This document shows positions 1-9,048 of a stretch of 64,000 bases of DNA, in pieces (position 1 is the stretch's first letter; every line of letters begins with the position of its first letter). The notes below the pieces were generated by a model. The model saw only the letters and a list, made by a program, of their open reading frames with translations. It did not search any database and was not told the origin of the DNA. The position numbers and the translations under genes were made by a program. The stretch comes from Paenilisteria portnoyi (GTDB lineage Bacteria; Bacillota; Bacilli; Lactobacillales; Listeriaceae). The DNA lies in NCBI RefSeq assembly GCF_014322795.1, contig NZ_JAASTT010000002.1, positions 124,001 to 188,000 on the forward strand. Direction: 5' to 3'.

Positions 1-413
1 TTGCGGAAGCTACTGCACACGATTTAATTGCTTGGACAAAAGGTCAGGCGCTTGTCGTGACAGGAAGTCCTTCTGAGCCTGTTTTGTTTGAGGATGACAC
101 CTATTTTATCGGGCAGGCCAACAACGCACTACTCTATCCAGGACTTGGGCTCGCAGCAGTGATCACCGAAGCGCAGGAAATTACCGATGAGATGCTCGCC
201 GCCGCCAGTCATGCAGTTGCCACACAAGTTCGCGATGTTAACACAGTCGGTGCCGCTTTACTCCCACCTGTTGCGACATTACGCGACACATCACATGCTG
301 TCACGCTAGCCGTTGTTGAAAAAACAATCGAACTTGGATTAAACAAACGCGCGATTTCAAATCCACTGGAAGCTGTCAATGAAGCAATTTGGCTTCCTCA
401 ATATAAGGAGTGA
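1..413 (+). CDS. NAD-dependent malic enzyme, C-terminal part
   Basis: This is the 3' end of a gene cut by the window start; the open frame (read from base 3) continues upstream without a start codon. Malic enzymes oxidatively decarboxylate malate to pyruvate with NAD(P). The fragment carries family signatures: VTGSPSEPV near its start, then a QANNALLYPGLGL stretch, corresponding to the conserved TGSP and N-x-x-x-PG-x-GLG segments of the nucleotide-binding half. A helical C-terminal tail follows. The next gene begins 6 bases after the stop with an AAGGAG ribosome site inside this gene's end, so the two are probably co-transcribed. The position before a beta-lactamase-like serine hydrolase matches what I recall around lmo1915. 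Cofactor preference cannot be judged from the fragment. Confidence 0.88.
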   Translation, partial: AEATAHDLIAWTKGQALVVTGSPSEPVLFEDDTYFIGQANNALLYPGLGLAAVITEAQEITDEMLAAASHAVATQVRDVNTVGAALLPPVATLRDTSHAVTLAVVEKTIELGLNKRAISNPLEAVNEAIWLPQYKE

Positions 414-419
414 ACGCCC

Positions 420-1412
420 ATGTTGGATACGCGATTAAAAAAACTAGTCACCGATGGCATTGTGCCAGGCATTTCCTACGCTATTATCACACCTCAGCGC
501 ACCAAACAACACGTTGTCGGTATGAAACAACTAACCCCTGAAAAAGTAATGTTAGAACCAGATGCCGTCTACGATATTGCTTCCTTAACGAAGGTCATTG
601 CGACAACAACCCTGGTTTTGCAACATATCGAAGCTGGGAATTTGCAGCTATCCGATAAAGTATGCGATTTCCTACCAGATTTCCGCTATCCAGAAGTCAC
701 GATTTTACAACTTTTAACGCATAGTTCTGGCTTGGCAAAAAATATTCCTGGCTACACCATCGCCTCAAAAGAGGATGTCTATCGTTACTGTATCGCGACG
801 CCACAAGCTACTCCAGCTGGAACTGATGTCACGTATGCCGATGCTAATTTTTTACTACTCGGCTATATCGTCGAGCAACTCGGTGATGATTTAGAAACAC
901 AAGTCAAACGCAACATTCTGATGCCACTTGCCTTGCAAAACACAAGTTATCGTCCTGATTCACCGGAATTTTGTGTCCCAACCGAAGACCACCCAGATCG
1001 CGGCGTTATCACAGGTACCGTTCATGATTTCAAAGCTTGGCAAATGGACGGTGTCGCAGGTCACGCAGGCTTATTCAGCAATCTATCAGATCTGATTCAT
1101 TTTACAAAGACACTACTTCGTGACGGCGAACCCATTCTTAGCGAAGAAAGCATTACCAATATCGCCAAAAACTACACCCCAGATTTAAATCGATCACGCG
1201 GTCTCGGCTGGGATTTAGTCCCGTCTACAGACCATTTTGCCATCTACCATACCGGCTTCACAGGCACTTTCATCGTCATCGATTTGCAACACAAAACGGC
1301 GCTGATCGTCCTCACAAATCGTGTACATCCGAGCCGAGATAATGCCATTTTTCTAGAACGCCGTGACGAAATCATAAAACAATTCATGCAAGATTTAGGA
1401 GGAAAACAATGA
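420..1412 (+). CDS. Serine hydrolase of the beta-lactamase / class C PBP family
   Basis: A 330-residue protein with the three signature elements of the serine beta-lactamase fold: S-L-T-K at residues 55-58 (nucleophile Ser55, Lys58), Y-A-D at 139-141 in place of the usual Y-x-N, and H-T-G at 277-279 in place of K-T-G. No signal peptide is visible, so it is probably cytoplasmic and likelier an esterase or peptidase-type hydrolase than a resistance enzyme; the substrate is unknown. The ATG is supported by AAGGAG nine bases upstream. It overlaps the next gene by four bases (ATGA), implying translational coupling. The Asp in the YAD motif and His in HTG are common in esterase-like members. Confidence 0.85.
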   Translation: MLDTRLKKLVTDGIVPGISYAIITPQRTKQHVVGMKQLTPEKVMLEPDAVYDIASLTKVIATTTLVLQHIEAGNLQLSDKVCDFLPDFRYPEVTILQLLTHSSGLAKNIPGYTIASKEDVYRYCIATPQATPAGTDVTYADANFLLLGYIVEQLGDDLETQVKRNILMPLALQNTSYRPDSPEFCVPTEDHPDRGVITGTVHDFKAWQMDGVAGHAGLFSNLSDLIHFTKTLLRDGEPILSEESITNIAKNYTPDLNRSRGLGWDLVPSTDHFAIYHTGFTGTFIVIDLQHKTALIVLTNRVHPSRDNAIFLERRDEIIKQFMQDLGGKQ

Positions 1413-1849
1413 CAATCGAAGAATATATAGATGACATAGCACCCGACAAAAAAGAAGCTTTTGCAAAACTCATGCAAGCAGTTGATACCAACATTCCAAC
1501 TGGCTTTGAAAAAGAAATCCAATACGGCATGCCTTCCTATGTGGTTCCAAAATCCCGCTATCCTGATGGCTACCACTGCGATTCTAGCCTTTCGCTTTCC
1601 TTTTTCGCCATCGCAGCACAAAAACAACATATCGCCGTCTATCACATGGGAATTTTCGGCGATGAAACCCTGTTAGAGTGGTTCCAAGCCGAGTATCCCA
1701 AACATATGACAACCAAGCTCAACATGGGCAAAGGCTGCATCCGATTCACAAATCCGAAGAAAATTCCATATGAGCTTATTGGCGAATTAGCAAGTAAAGT
1801 CACAGTGGATGACTGGATTAAACAGTACGAAACAACCATGAAAAAATAA
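1409..1849 (+). CDS. DUF1801 (YdhG-like) domain protein
   Basis: A 146-residue soluble protein. The opening TIEEYIDDIAPDKKEAF, the internal EIQYGMPSYVV, the LSFFAIAAQKQHIAVYHMG core and the later KGCIRFTNP fit the DUF1801 / YdhG family, whose fold resembles frataxin and iron-chaperone-like proteins but whose role is not established. It starts within the stop of the preceding hydrolase (ATGA overlap), and is followed by an intrinsic terminator, so it ends a short plus-strand operon. No membrane segment or catalytic motif is visible. Confidence 0.72.
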   Translation: MTIEEYIDDIAPDKKEAFAKLMQAVDTNIPTGFEKEIQYGMPSYVVPKSRYPDGYHCDSSLSLSFFAIAAQKQHIAVYHMGIFGDETLLEWFQAEYPKHMTTKLNMGKGCIRFTNPKKIPYELIGELASKVTVDDWIKQYETTMKK

Positions 1850-1853
1850 AAAT

Positions 1854-1895
1854 GGAAGCAATCCCAATTTTTTCTCGGGAACTGCCTCCACTTTT
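1854..1895. terminator. Bidirectional intrinsic terminator
   Basis: An inverted repeat (GGAAGCAATCCC, then GGGAACTGCCTCC, with G-U pairs) has a T-run on both sides. It separates the plus-strand DUF1801 gene from the convergent minus-strand flavoprotein gene and can serve both. Confidence 0.75.
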
Positions 1896-1906
1896 AAATT
1901 TGCCAA

Positions 1907-3163
1907 TTAGCGCAATGCCGCATTGACTCCAGCCAAACGCCCTGTCACAAGCGCACACGTAATATTGTAACCGCCCGTATACCCATTAATATCTAGTATC
2001 TCACCACAGAAAAATAAACCAGGCATCAACTTCGATTGCATTTCTTTCGGCATAATTTCCTTTACTGAAACACCACCACCCGTCACAAAAGCCTTCTCGA
2101 AATCCAGCGTCCCGTTCACTTGGAATGTAAATTTCTTCAATGTTTCGATGAACGCCTGCCATTTTTTCTGCGCAACTGAAATACAATCAGCATCGATATC
2201 AATTTCCGCGCGTTCCAGTAAAAACAATAACATCCGCTCTTGCATTACCGATTTCAATGCATTTTTGACGGCCTTTTTAGGATTATCCTTCACAAGTCCC
2301 ATCACTTCTTGCTCCAATTCCCCTTTTGATGTATCTGGAAAAAAGTCAATCATCATCGTTAGTTCAGGAACCGCGAATTTTTTCAAACCTTGAATCACGA
2401 ATTGGCTACAACGCAATGCTGCTGGCCCTGACACACCAAAATGCGTGAAAATCATGTCCATTTGATGCGTAATAATAGGCTTTCCTTTTGGATTGAGCAC
2501 AGAGAGCGCCACATCACGTAAAGAGATTCCTTGCAACACTTTACTCTTGATGAAGGCCTCACGCGATGTTATCGGAACCTCTGTTGGATATAATTCCGTA
2601 ATCGTATGCCCAGCCTCGCGCGCCCACGCATAACCATCTCCTGTCGAACCTGTCCGTGGTACTGATTTGCCGCCAACAGCGACAATCACCGCTTGCGCAC
2701 CAATTTCTTGCCCATCCGCAAGCGTAATGCCCACAACCTGACCGTCCTGGTAGTTCACACGCTTCACTGGCGTTTTCATATAAATTTTCACGTTCAGCTT
2801 ATCAAGCCGCGAAATCATCGCATCAGCCACCGAACGTGCGCTGTCCGTCACAGGAAACATCCGACCATGATCTTCTTCCTTCAAAGCCACACCCAATTTT
2901 TCAAAAAAAGCGATGATATCTTCATTATTAAACTCCGAAAATGGACTATACATAAAACGTCCATTCCCTGGTATATTCTTGATAATTTCATCCGCTGGTT
3001 TGCGATTCGTCACGTTACAACGCCCGCCACCAGACAAAATCAGTTTTCTACCTAGTTTTGGACCTTTTTCAACGAGTAATACCCGCTTATTCTTCTCCGC
3101 CGCTGCGATTGCCGCCATCAAACCCGACGGACCACCACCAATAACAATCACATCAAAATCCAC
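1907..3163 (-). CDS. HI0933/BaiN-family NAD(P)/FAD-dependent oxidoreductase (YtfP-like)
   Basis: A 418-residue flavoprotein. The N-terminus has the dinucleotide-binding fingerprint [14 protein letters not shown] at about residues 5-18, followed by the family-typical [18 protein letters not shown]. The C-terminus has [11 protein letters not shown] and [19 protein letters not shown], where FAD and the active site lie. The family is widespread; its physiological substrate is not settled (some members are implicated in reductive rRNA or bile-acid chemistry). The start codon is GTG, chosen because a GGATGGGG ribosome site lies just upstream and the Rossmann strand begins at residue 4. It is convergent with the DUF1801 gene and separated from the upstream YugP gene by a terminator. 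Confidence 0.87.
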   Translation of the reverse strand: MDFDVIVIGGGPSGLMAAIAAAEKNKRVLLVEKGPKLGRKLILSGGGRCNVTNRKPADEIIKNIPGNGRFMYSPFSEFNNEDIIAFFEKLGVALKEEDHGRMFPVTDSARSVADAMISRLDKLNVKIYMKTPVKRVNYQDGQVVGITLADGQEIGAQAVIVAVGGKSVPRTGSTGDGYAWAREAGHTITELYPTEVPITSREAFIKSKVLQGISLRDVALSVLNPKGKPIITHQMDMIFTHFGVSGPAALRCSQFVIQGLKKFAVPELTMMIDFFPDTSKGELEQEVMGLVKDNPKKAVKNALKSVMQERMLLFLLERAEIDIDADCISVAQKKWQAFIETLKKFTFQVNGTLDFEKAFVTGGGVSVKEIMPKEMQSKLMPGLFFCGEILDINGYTGGYNITCALVTGRLAGVNAALR

Positions 3164-3186
3164 AATACCCCATCCTTTTTCCCATC

Positions 3187-3214
3187 AAAAAACGCCCGTT
3201 TCAGAGCGCTTTTT
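3187..3214 (-). terminator. Intrinsic terminator after the YugP gene
   Basis: On the minus strand AAAAAGCGCTC pairs with GGGCGTTTTTT around a six-base loop, directly downstream of the protease stop codon. Confidence 0.65.
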
Positions 3215-3219
3215 AAAAT

Positions 3220-3912
3220 CTAGTTTCGGTTCATACCTGTAAAAATTAAGATTAATCTCAAAAGCTCTAAAACAGCTACTGCCATTGCTGCAACGTATGT
3301 CATCGCGGCTGCGCTTAGTACTTTACGCGCTTGAGGTAATTCCGCTGAATCAACAAGACCTAATTGGTTAATCTGTACGAGCGCCCGCTTAGAGGCATCG
3401 AACTCTACTGGGAGTGTTATCAACTGGAATAAAACACCGATTGCCATTAAAACAATACCAATAAGCATCAAGTTTGGCAAGGTCGCCAGCATACCGATAA
3501 TTAAGAAAACCCATGAGGCATTCGAGCTAAACATCGTAATTGGAACAAGTGCCGAGCGAAAACGCATGAACGTATAGTCTTGCGCATCCTGAATCGCATG
3601 CCCCACTTCATGTGCCGCTACCGCTGTGCCTGCAATCGAACGACCGTTAAAGTTGGCCGAAGATAGGAAAACAGCTTTTTTTCGTGGATCATAGTGATCG
3701 CTCAATACGCCGCCAGTTTCATTAACCGGTATATTCGACAAACCATTCGCGTCCAAGATCTGACGTGCCACTTGCGCCCCAGTCAATCCTGTACGAATCG
3801 CTACCTTCGAATAATGCGAATACGTACTCTTTACACGATATTGCGCCCATAAAGGTATTAACGCGACAATCAGAAAATAAATAATGTACATTTGAATACT
3901 CATATCATCCAT
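3220..3912 (-). CDS. YugP-family membrane zinc metalloprotease
   Basis: A 230-residue protein with an N-terminal membrane segment (about residues 7-23), the zinc-protease motif HEVGHAIQ near residue 100 (H-E-x-x-H), and hydrophobic segments at about 120-165 and 205-226. This is the layout of the YugP neutral zinc metallopeptidase family, an integral membrane protease of unknown substrate. The first ATG is used; an internal ATG three codons in is also possible. A minus-strand promoter (TTGAGG, 17 bases, TATAAT) lies just upstream, so it is transcribed on its own. Confidence 0.85.
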   Translation of the reverse strand: MDDMSIQMYIIYFLIVALIPLWAQYRVKSTYSHYSKVAIRTGLTGAQVARQILDANGLSNIPVNETGGVLSDHYDPRKKAVFLSSANFNGRSIAGTAVAAHEVGHAIQDAQDYTFMRFRSALVPITMFSSNASWVFLIIGMLATLPNLMLIGIVLMAIGVLFQLITLPVEFDASKRALVQINQLGLVDSAELPQARKVLSAAAMTYVAAMAVAVLELLRLILIFTGMNRN

Positions 3913-3941
3913 CCCATCCTAACTGCTACTGATTACTTTTA

Positions 3942-3970
3942 ATTATAAAGGAGAAAACGCCAAACCTCAA
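3942..3970 (-). promoter_or_regulatory. Sigma-A promoter of the YugP gene
   Basis: On the minus strand, -35 TTGAGG (3965-3970), a 17-base spacer and a perfect -10 TATAAT (3942-3947) lie about 30 bases before the start codon. Confidence 0.6.
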
Positions 3971-3976
3971 CAACTT

Positions 3977-4570
3977 TTAGGCTTCATGAGGAAATTCTAA
4001 TTTAAACGAATCCTTTTTCAGTGTTTTTTCATAAACCGTCCATAACACAAAAATCGTCAACCAAAATGTGAAGTAACCAATCGTTGTAATGTATTGGTCA
4101 AGTCCACCATAAATCGGCATCTGACCAAATAAGTAGTCAATGACATCATTATGTAACACCCAAATCGCTGCAATCGCAAAATGCTCATACTTTATTCGAT
4201 AAAATGGGGCATACACAAGCCCTTGCACCGCCATCAAACCATGCGACGTCAACAACATCAAACTCATTGTATCCAAATACCCTAAATTTATCATGTAAGC
4301 AATATTCATACCGACAGCCCACAATCCGTATTTCACCAAACAGACAAAAGCCAGCGCCTCCATTAACGGCCAATGTTTCTTCGCCAACCAAGCCATCAAT
4401 ACAAATACGAAAAATAAAATCGCAGTCGGGCTATCCGGTACAAAAACCCAAAAGCGCGGTTCCGTAATTTTCAGTTGAGGGATGTACCAAATATACCCAT
4501 AAATAGCCCCCAATAAATTCACAATGAACAGCAATCGCAAAAACGACCTGTTCGCTAAGTAACGATACAT
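3977..4570 (-). CDS. DUF1405 (YpjA-like) integral membrane protein
   Basis: A 197-residue hydrophobic protein with about six membrane-spanning stretches (around residues 11-30, 46-62, 73-93, 100-120, 130-145 and 160-182) and conserved-looking motifs such as VPDSPTAILFF, LVKYGLWA and VLHNDVIDYL. These fit the DUF1405 family, named YpjA in Bacillus subtilis. Function is unknown. In B. subtilis ypjA sits near ypiA, ypiB and ypiF; here it likewise precedes YpiB and YpiA-like genes. The start is supported by GGGGGTG upstream. Confidence 0.8.
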   Translation of the reverse strand: MYRYLANRSFLRLLFIVNLLGAIYGYIWYIPQLKITEPRFWVFVPDSPTAILFFVFVLMAWLAKKHWPLMEALAFVCLVKYGLWAVGMNIAYMINLGYLDTMSLMLLTSHGLMAVQGLVYAPFYRIKYEHFAIAAIWVLHNDVIDYLFGQMPIYGGLDQYITTIGYFTFWLTIFVLWTVYEKTLKKDSFKLEFPHEA

Positions 4571-4631
4571 TGTGCACCCCCATAAAAACTCTCTTTTTTA
4601 AGAATACCAGACTCCACAGAAAACAAAAAGC

Positions 4632-4661
4632 AAAAACACCTGCCGCTCACACGACAAGTGC
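4632..4661 (-). terminator. Intrinsic terminator after the YpiB-like gene
   Basis: Minus-strand stem GCACTTGTCG / CGGCAGGTGT (with G-U pairs) around a six-base loop, followed by TTTTTGC. Confidence 0.65.
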
Positions 4662-4674
4662 TTCTTAATTAAAA

Positions 4675-5208
4675 CTAACTATATTGCTTAAATTGCTCCA
4701 TCAAACGTTGGAATCGCTCTTCATCATGCGCGTCCAATGCCTCATCGATTTCCAGCAATAATTTCTCTTTTGAAAAATGCTCTACAACCGTATCCAAAAA
4801 CTGGGATGCGATTTGCTTTTCCTTGTCCGAAATCAGTAACTCTTCAAACGGATTATCCTCGCGAACAAAAGCGTAACGAGGGGATGTCAAGCTTTCCGGG
4901 AAATGCAACTGAATATAAATATCTTCATCCCAATTCAAACGAATATCATGAAACGCCTTCTCAGGATCCGTCGTCACAATATTCCCTTTAAAGAATCGAA
5001 ACGGCTCGTCATCCACTCCGAGAGAAGTGAGCACAAGACCACGTGGGCACCCTTCTGCATTATCGACGAAGTGAACGTATTTCATGATTTGGTCATGACC
5101 CGCAATATAATTTAGAATCCACATCGATTCTCTAATTTTCATTTGATGCTTATTTAACAACCATCTAACAAATTCCTTCTTGTCTTCAATGCTAATTGAT
5201 GCTTTCAT
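4675..5208 (-). CDS. YpiB-like protein (UPF0302) with C-terminal IDEAL domain
   Basis: A 177-residue soluble protein. The body matches the UPF0302/YpiB family (for example [22 protein letters not shown] and the [10 protein letters not shown] stretch), and the end carries an IDEAL motif ([15 protein letters not shown]), a short helical element named after that sequence. The role in the cell is unknown. I place the start at an internal ATG because AAGGAG lies eight bases before it; a GTG three codons earlier would sit too near that site. It is followed by a terminator and preceded closely by the TPR gene on the same strand (30 bases), so the two form a pair as ypiA-ypiB do in Bacillus. Confidence 0.82.
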   Translation of the reverse strand: MKASISIEDKKEFVRWLLNKHQMKIRESMWILNYIAGHDQIMKYVHFVDNAEGCPRGLVLTSLGVDDEPFRFFKGNIVTTDPEKAFHDIRLNWDEDIYIQLHFPESLTSPRYAFVREDNPFEELLISDKEKQIASQFLDTVVEHFSKEKLLLEIDEALDAHDEERFQRLMEQFKQYS

Positions 5209-5238
5209 TTCACTCACTCCTTCCCATCAAAATGGGGA

Positions 5239-6489
5239 TTAATAACCTAGTAAACTTAAAACCTCTTCATCACCTGGCTCAAGTGTCAAATACATCGCCA
5301 ATACTTCTTCTGACTTCGCAATATCACCGTCTTCGCGTAAAAATAAGCCATATTCCTTCAAAAATGTTGCGTTTTCGCTGAAGTGCGGGTGTGCTAATTC
5401 ATAGTTTTCTTTTGCTTTATTATAGATATCTAACTCCTGATATGCAACACTTACGTCCCAGAAAATTTGCGGTTCCGTGACAATTTCGCGTTCTAACGAC
5501 TCCACAAGTTCCACAACGCCCTCATGATCGTCCTTTTTAAGCAAAATTTTGTTCACCTCTAAAATAGCATCGATAAACTCTGGGTCAAGCGCAATAGCTT
5601 GACGGAAATAATGTTCCGCATCCGCAGCCTGATCATTTTTCCAAGCTAATTTTCCAGCTTCTAAAAACAATTCTTTATTGAATTCATCCTGCTTCAAACC
5701 ATCGACCAATGCTTCCAGCGCTTTCTCCGGCTCGCCATTTTCCTCATAGCTCTTGGCAAGGTACGTGTAAAGCGTCGTGAAACCAGGATCGTGTTCTTTC
5801 AAGCGTTCCAAAGCCGAAATCGCCTTCGTGTAATCCTTTGCCTGAAAACTGGTCAGTCCAAGCCCGAATAACGTATTGACATCCTCTTGTTCCACAATCG
5901 CCTTCTCATAATAGCGAATCGCCTCTTCAAATGAACCGCTACTCGCCAAACTCTCCGCAATCCGTTCAAAAATCTGGCTACCCGCTATTTCCGTCACGCC
6001 CGCATCAAGCACCGCCTGATAGCTCTGCACCGCCGACGCAAATCGTGCTGTCGACAAATAAAATTCGCCCAATGCAAAATCAATCACAGCCTCATTCGGT
6101 AACAAACTTTTGGCTTGCTGCAACTTCGCTTCCGTCACTTCAAAAAGCCCCTGCATCTGATATAAATCCGCGAGCACTAATAAACTCTCTGGATACGCTT
6201 CGTCTTGCGTATTTACCTGCTCCAAATATTCCATCGCCGTCTCGATATCATCCTTCTCAATCGCGACCTCTGCTGCACGAACCAATAATTCCCCTTCATC
6301 CTTGTACTTCGCAAGCAAAAGTTCATACAAATCTTCTGCTTCTTCTAAGAACCCCAGTTGCATTAATTGTTCCGCTAACCAATACTGCTCCTCATCCGTT
6401 CCATCCTGTAAGGCTTGCTTAAAATATTTCTGCGCCTCAGGCAAGTTTTCCTGCTCTAAAGCCGCTAACATCTGCTCTGCAAATTTCAT
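5239..6489 (-). CDS. Tetratricopeptide-repeat protein (YpiA-like)
   Basis: A 416-residue cytoplasmic protein built almost entirely of tetratricopeptide repeats (helical pairs with A-x-x-x-Y/L periodicity such as ALEALVDGLKQDEF and AEHYFRQAIALDPEF), a protein-binding scaffold. Partners are unknown. The ATG at 6489 is preferred because AGGAG lies seven bases before it; the open frame extends five codons further to a GTG that overlaps this ribosome site. It lies immediately upstream of the YpiB-like gene and matches the B. subtilis ypiA-ypiB order. Confidence 0.83.
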   Translation of the reverse strand: MKFAEQMLAALEQENLPEAQKYFKQALQDGTDEEQYWLAEQLMQLGFLEEAEDLYELLLAKYKDEGELLVRAAEVAIEKDDIETAMEYLEQVNTQDEAYPESLLVLADLYQMQGLFEVTEAKLQQAKSLLPNEAVIDFALGEFYLSTARFASAVQSYQAVLDAGVTEIAGSQIFERIAESLASSGSFEEAIRYYEKAIVEQEDVNTLFGLGLTSFQAKDYTKAISALERLKEHDPGFTTLYTYLAKSYEENGEPEKALEALVDGLKQDEFNKELFLEAGKLAWKNDQAADAEHYFRQAIALDPEFIDAILEVNKILLKKDDHEGVVELVESLEREIVTEPQIFWDVSVAYQELDIYNKAKENYELAHPHFSENATFLKEYGLFLREDGDIAKSEEVLAMYLTLEPGDEEVLSLLGY

Positions 6490-6580
6490 AATCAATCTCC
6501 TCACATCTATCCTAGTTTCGTAGGCTTATTATAACGGAAAGGTCAAAACAAGTCAAACAGTCTTTCTCCCATTCCCCAAC

Positions 6581-7645
6581 TTACTTGTTCGCCTGCTCAA
6601 TCAAATCAAACAGCACTTTATTCTTATATACCCGCTCTCTTCCAATCATCTCCGAAATAAGAAAGCCGTGCTCCTCCAGCTTTTGCAAATAAGTCACCGC
6701 AGTTCTCCTAGAAACGTTCAGATGTTGCTCCACATACATAATCTTCGTATAAAATTCATAAAACAGCGTCTCGACTAGCTCCTTCGAGTATAATTTAGGC
6801 AACTTTTCCTTCAGTTCCTGCCCATATACGGCCATTGCCTCTGTAATCGAGCGAATGATTTTTAATGTCTCTTTCGCCGTTTCCTCGACACCTTTTAAAA
6901 TATACACGACCCACTCTTCAAAATAATCGCTATTCTGCTGTATTTGTCGAAGTAACACATAATATTCTTTCTTCGTCCGCAAAATATACTTGCTCAAATA
7001 AAGCACCGGACTCTCGAGTAACCCTATCAATACCAGGTACAATATGTTCAAAATTCGTCCGCTACGCCCATTCCCATCATAAAATGGATGAATCGCCTCA
7101 AACTGGTAATGAATAAGCGCCAACTTGATTAGTGGATCCGTTCCATCATCCAAATTAATATACCTCTCCAAGCCCGCAAGTAAATCTCTAATTTCTAATT
7201 CTGATTGCGGTGGTGTATAGATAATTTCATCTGTTGTCATGTTTTTGATTGCCGTACCTGGTACTTTACGAATCCCCATTTTGCTATTTTCAATGATACG
7301 CTGGACATGCTCGATGAGACCGGTCGTAATGATATCGCGTTTTAAGATATATTGATAGCCTTCCCAAAGTGCATGTCGGTAGTTGAGTACTTCTTTTGTT
7401 GCCGCATCGCGCACTTTATCTTTAGACATGGCTTGATATAAATCATCATGTGTCGTAATAATTTGTTCAATTGCCGAACTATCTTTGGCTTCATTGAGCG
7501 TCATGGCATTAATCAAAATATACTGATTCGGGATTGTCGCGGAATATCCTTTTAATTCTGCCAAGGCACGATTCGACTTTGCCAACTGCTTATAAATGGT
7601 TACTGTATCTGTATTTATGTTGTGATTAGGCAATTCTAATAGCAT
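6581..7645 (-). CDS. Fic-domain protein with C-terminal winged helix
   Basis: A 354-residue protein. Fic enzymes transfer AMP or related groups to target proteins. Visible parts in order: a Fic N-terminal region (about 10-100) with an inhibitory-helix-like SSAIEQ at 56-61; the catalytic motif HPFYDGNGRSGR at 186-197 with His186 and the anion-binding loop intact; and a C-terminal winged helix-turn-helix (about 295-345, VEQHLNVSRRTAVTYLQKL). The inhibitory motif has Gln where Gly or Asn usually follows the Glu. The promoter region carries repeated TTGCACAC/GTGTGCAA words, which could be an operator for its own DNA-binding domain (inference). It interrupts the order I recall in L. monocytogenes between the TPR gene and the aro cluster, so it is likely an acquired gene. 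No antitoxin partner is visible. Confidence 0.9.
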   Translation of the reverse strand: MLLELPNHNINTDTVTIYKQLAKSNRALAELKGYSATIPNQYILINAMTLNEAKDSSAIEQIITTHDDLYQAMSKDKVRDAATKEVLNYRHALWEGYQYILKRDIITTGLIEHVQRIIENSKMGIRKVPGTAIKNMTTDEIIYTPPQSELEIRDLLAGLERYINLDDGTDPLIKLALIHYQFEAIHPFYDGNGRSGRILNILYLVLIGLLESPVLYLSKYILRTKKEYYVLLRQIQQNSDYFEEWVVYILKGVEETAKETLKIIRSITEAMAVYGQELKEKLPKLYSKELVETLFYEFYTKIMYVEQHLNVSRRTAVTYLQKLEEHGFLISEMIGRERVYKNKVLFDLIEQANK

Positions 7646-7692
7646 TCGACTCCGTCCTTTCTCTCTCTTTCAGTATAACACACAAATCATAA

Positions 7693-7722
7693 CACGTGCA
7701 AAAAAACTATATTATTGCACAC
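7693..7722 (-). promoter_or_regulatory. Candidate operator repeats before the Fic gene
   Basis: The words CACGTGCA (7693-7700) and TTGCACAC (7715-7722) lie 48-77 bases before the Fic start and repeat the arm sequence of the adjacent hairpin (GTGTGCAA, TTGCACAC at 7734-7752). Four related words in 60 bases suggest a protein-binding site; the binding protein is not known. Confidence 0.4.
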
Positions 7723-7727
7723 ATTGT

Positions 7728-7759
7728 AAAAACGTGTGCAATAGTTGCACACGTTTTTT
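7728..7759. terminator. Intrinsic terminator after aroA
   Basis: A near-perfect hairpin, AAAAACGTGTGCAA and TTGCACACGTTTTTTT with a three-base loop, just past the aroA stop. It has T-runs on both strands. Confidence 0.8.
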
Positions 7760-7763
7760 TCGC

Positions 7764-9038
7764 TTAATATAAAGAGGCAACATCCTCAAAGAAAGTAGGA
7801 TAAGAAACTTTGACCGCTTCGGCATCTTCTAAAGTTACCTCAGATTCTGCGAGCAATGCTGCCATTTGCAACATCATTCCCATGCGATGATCCCCGTATG
7901 ATTTTACAGTAGCGCCATGCAGGCTTTGTTGCCCTTCAATAATCATGCCGTCCTCTGTCCCAACAAGTGCCACTCCCATTTTCGAGAGTTCCGTAACGAC
8001 AGCATCAATACGATTCGTTTCTTTTACTTTCAATTCTTCTGCGTCTTTAATGACCGTTTTCCCAGTCGCTTGAGATGCCAATAACGCGATGACTGGTAGT
8101 TCATCGATGAGCCGTGGAATAATGTCCCCACCTATCTCGATGCCCTTCAATTCGCTCGTTTCAACGGTAATCGTTCCAGCCGGCTCGTCCCCAACCGCGC
8201 TTGTTTTTTCAACGGTAATTTTCCCGCCCATCGCTTGGACAACATCGATAATCCCTGTTCGCGTTGGGTTAATGCCGACATTTTCTAAACGAATTTTGCT
8301 ATTAGGAATGATTAATCCCGCCACAATGAAGAACGCTGCGGAGGAGATATCACCTGGAACAACGACTTCTTGTCCGCGGAATTTCTGCCCACCGGAAACA
8401 CGAATCGTCAGGTCATCGACTTCGATTTCACCGCCGAATTGACGAATCATTTGCTCGGTATGATCACGCGTCTTTTCTTTTTCGATAATCGTTGTTTCAC
8501 CCTCTGCTTGTAGCGCTGCAAAAATAATCGCACTCTTCACTTGCGCACTAGCAACGGGTAACGTATATTCCATCGGACGCAGTTTATTTCCAATCACTTT
8601 TACCGGTGCAAAATTCGCATCCTTTGCTTCAAAAGTTGCGCCCATTTCACGAAGCGGCTTCATCACGCGGCCCATTGGACGTTTCGCAATAGACGCATCA
8701 CCCTCGATAGTCGCGTCAAACGAACGCCCAGCTAAGATGCCTAACATCAACCGAATCGTCGTTCCTGAATTGCCAACATCCAATTTTCCCGCTGGTTTTT
8801 GCAAGCCGTCCCAGCCCTTACCTTGCACCACTATTTTTGAGGGCGTTACGTCAATGCTCACGCCTAGCGCTCGAAATACGCCAATCGTGCTCAGACAATC
8901 TTCTCCCATCAAAAAATTCGTCACCGTCGTTGTGCCTTCTGCCAGCGCACCAAACATAATACTTCTATGAGAGATCGACTTATCTCCTGGAACTCGAATT
9001 GTCCCATTTAATCCTTGTTTATTCGTAATTAACTGCAT
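7764..9038 (-). CDS. aroA: 5-enolpyruvylshikimate-3-phosphate synthase
   Basis: A 424-residue enzyme that joins phosphoenolpyruvate to shikimate 3-phosphate, the sixth step to chorismate (the gene is called aroE in Bacillus nomenclature). The start region reads [12 protein letters not shown], the family's substrate-binding signature, followed by [28 protein letters not shown] and, near the C-terminus, KVKETNRI and GDHRMGM. I choose the ATG at 9038, with AGGGGG seven bases before it; the frame runs 20 codons further but those would overlap tyrA. It is the last gene of the aro supra-operon, 10 bases after tyrA, and ends at a strong terminator. Confidence 0.95.
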   Translation of the reverse strand: MQLITNKQGLNGTIRVPGDKSISHRSIMFGALAEGTTTVTNFLMGEDCLSTIGVFRALGVSIDVTPSKIVVQGKGWDGLQKPAGKLDVGNSGTTIRLMLGILAGRSFDATIEGDASIAKRPMGRVMKPLREMGATFEAKDANFAPVKVIGNKLRPMEYTLPVASAQVKSAIIFAALQAEGETTIIEKEKTRDHTEQMIRQFGGEIEVDDLTIRVSGGQKFRGQEVVVPGDISSAAFFIVAGLIIPNSKIRLENVGINPTRTGIIDVVQAMGGKITVEKTSAVGDEPAGTITVETSELKGIEIGGDIIPRLIDELPVIALLASQATGKTVIKDAEELKVKETNRIDAVVTELSKMGVALVGTEDGMIIEGQQSLHGATVKSYGDHRMGMMLQMAALLAESEVTLEDAEAVKVSYPTFFEDVASLY

Positions 9039-9048
9039 CGTTTTCCCC

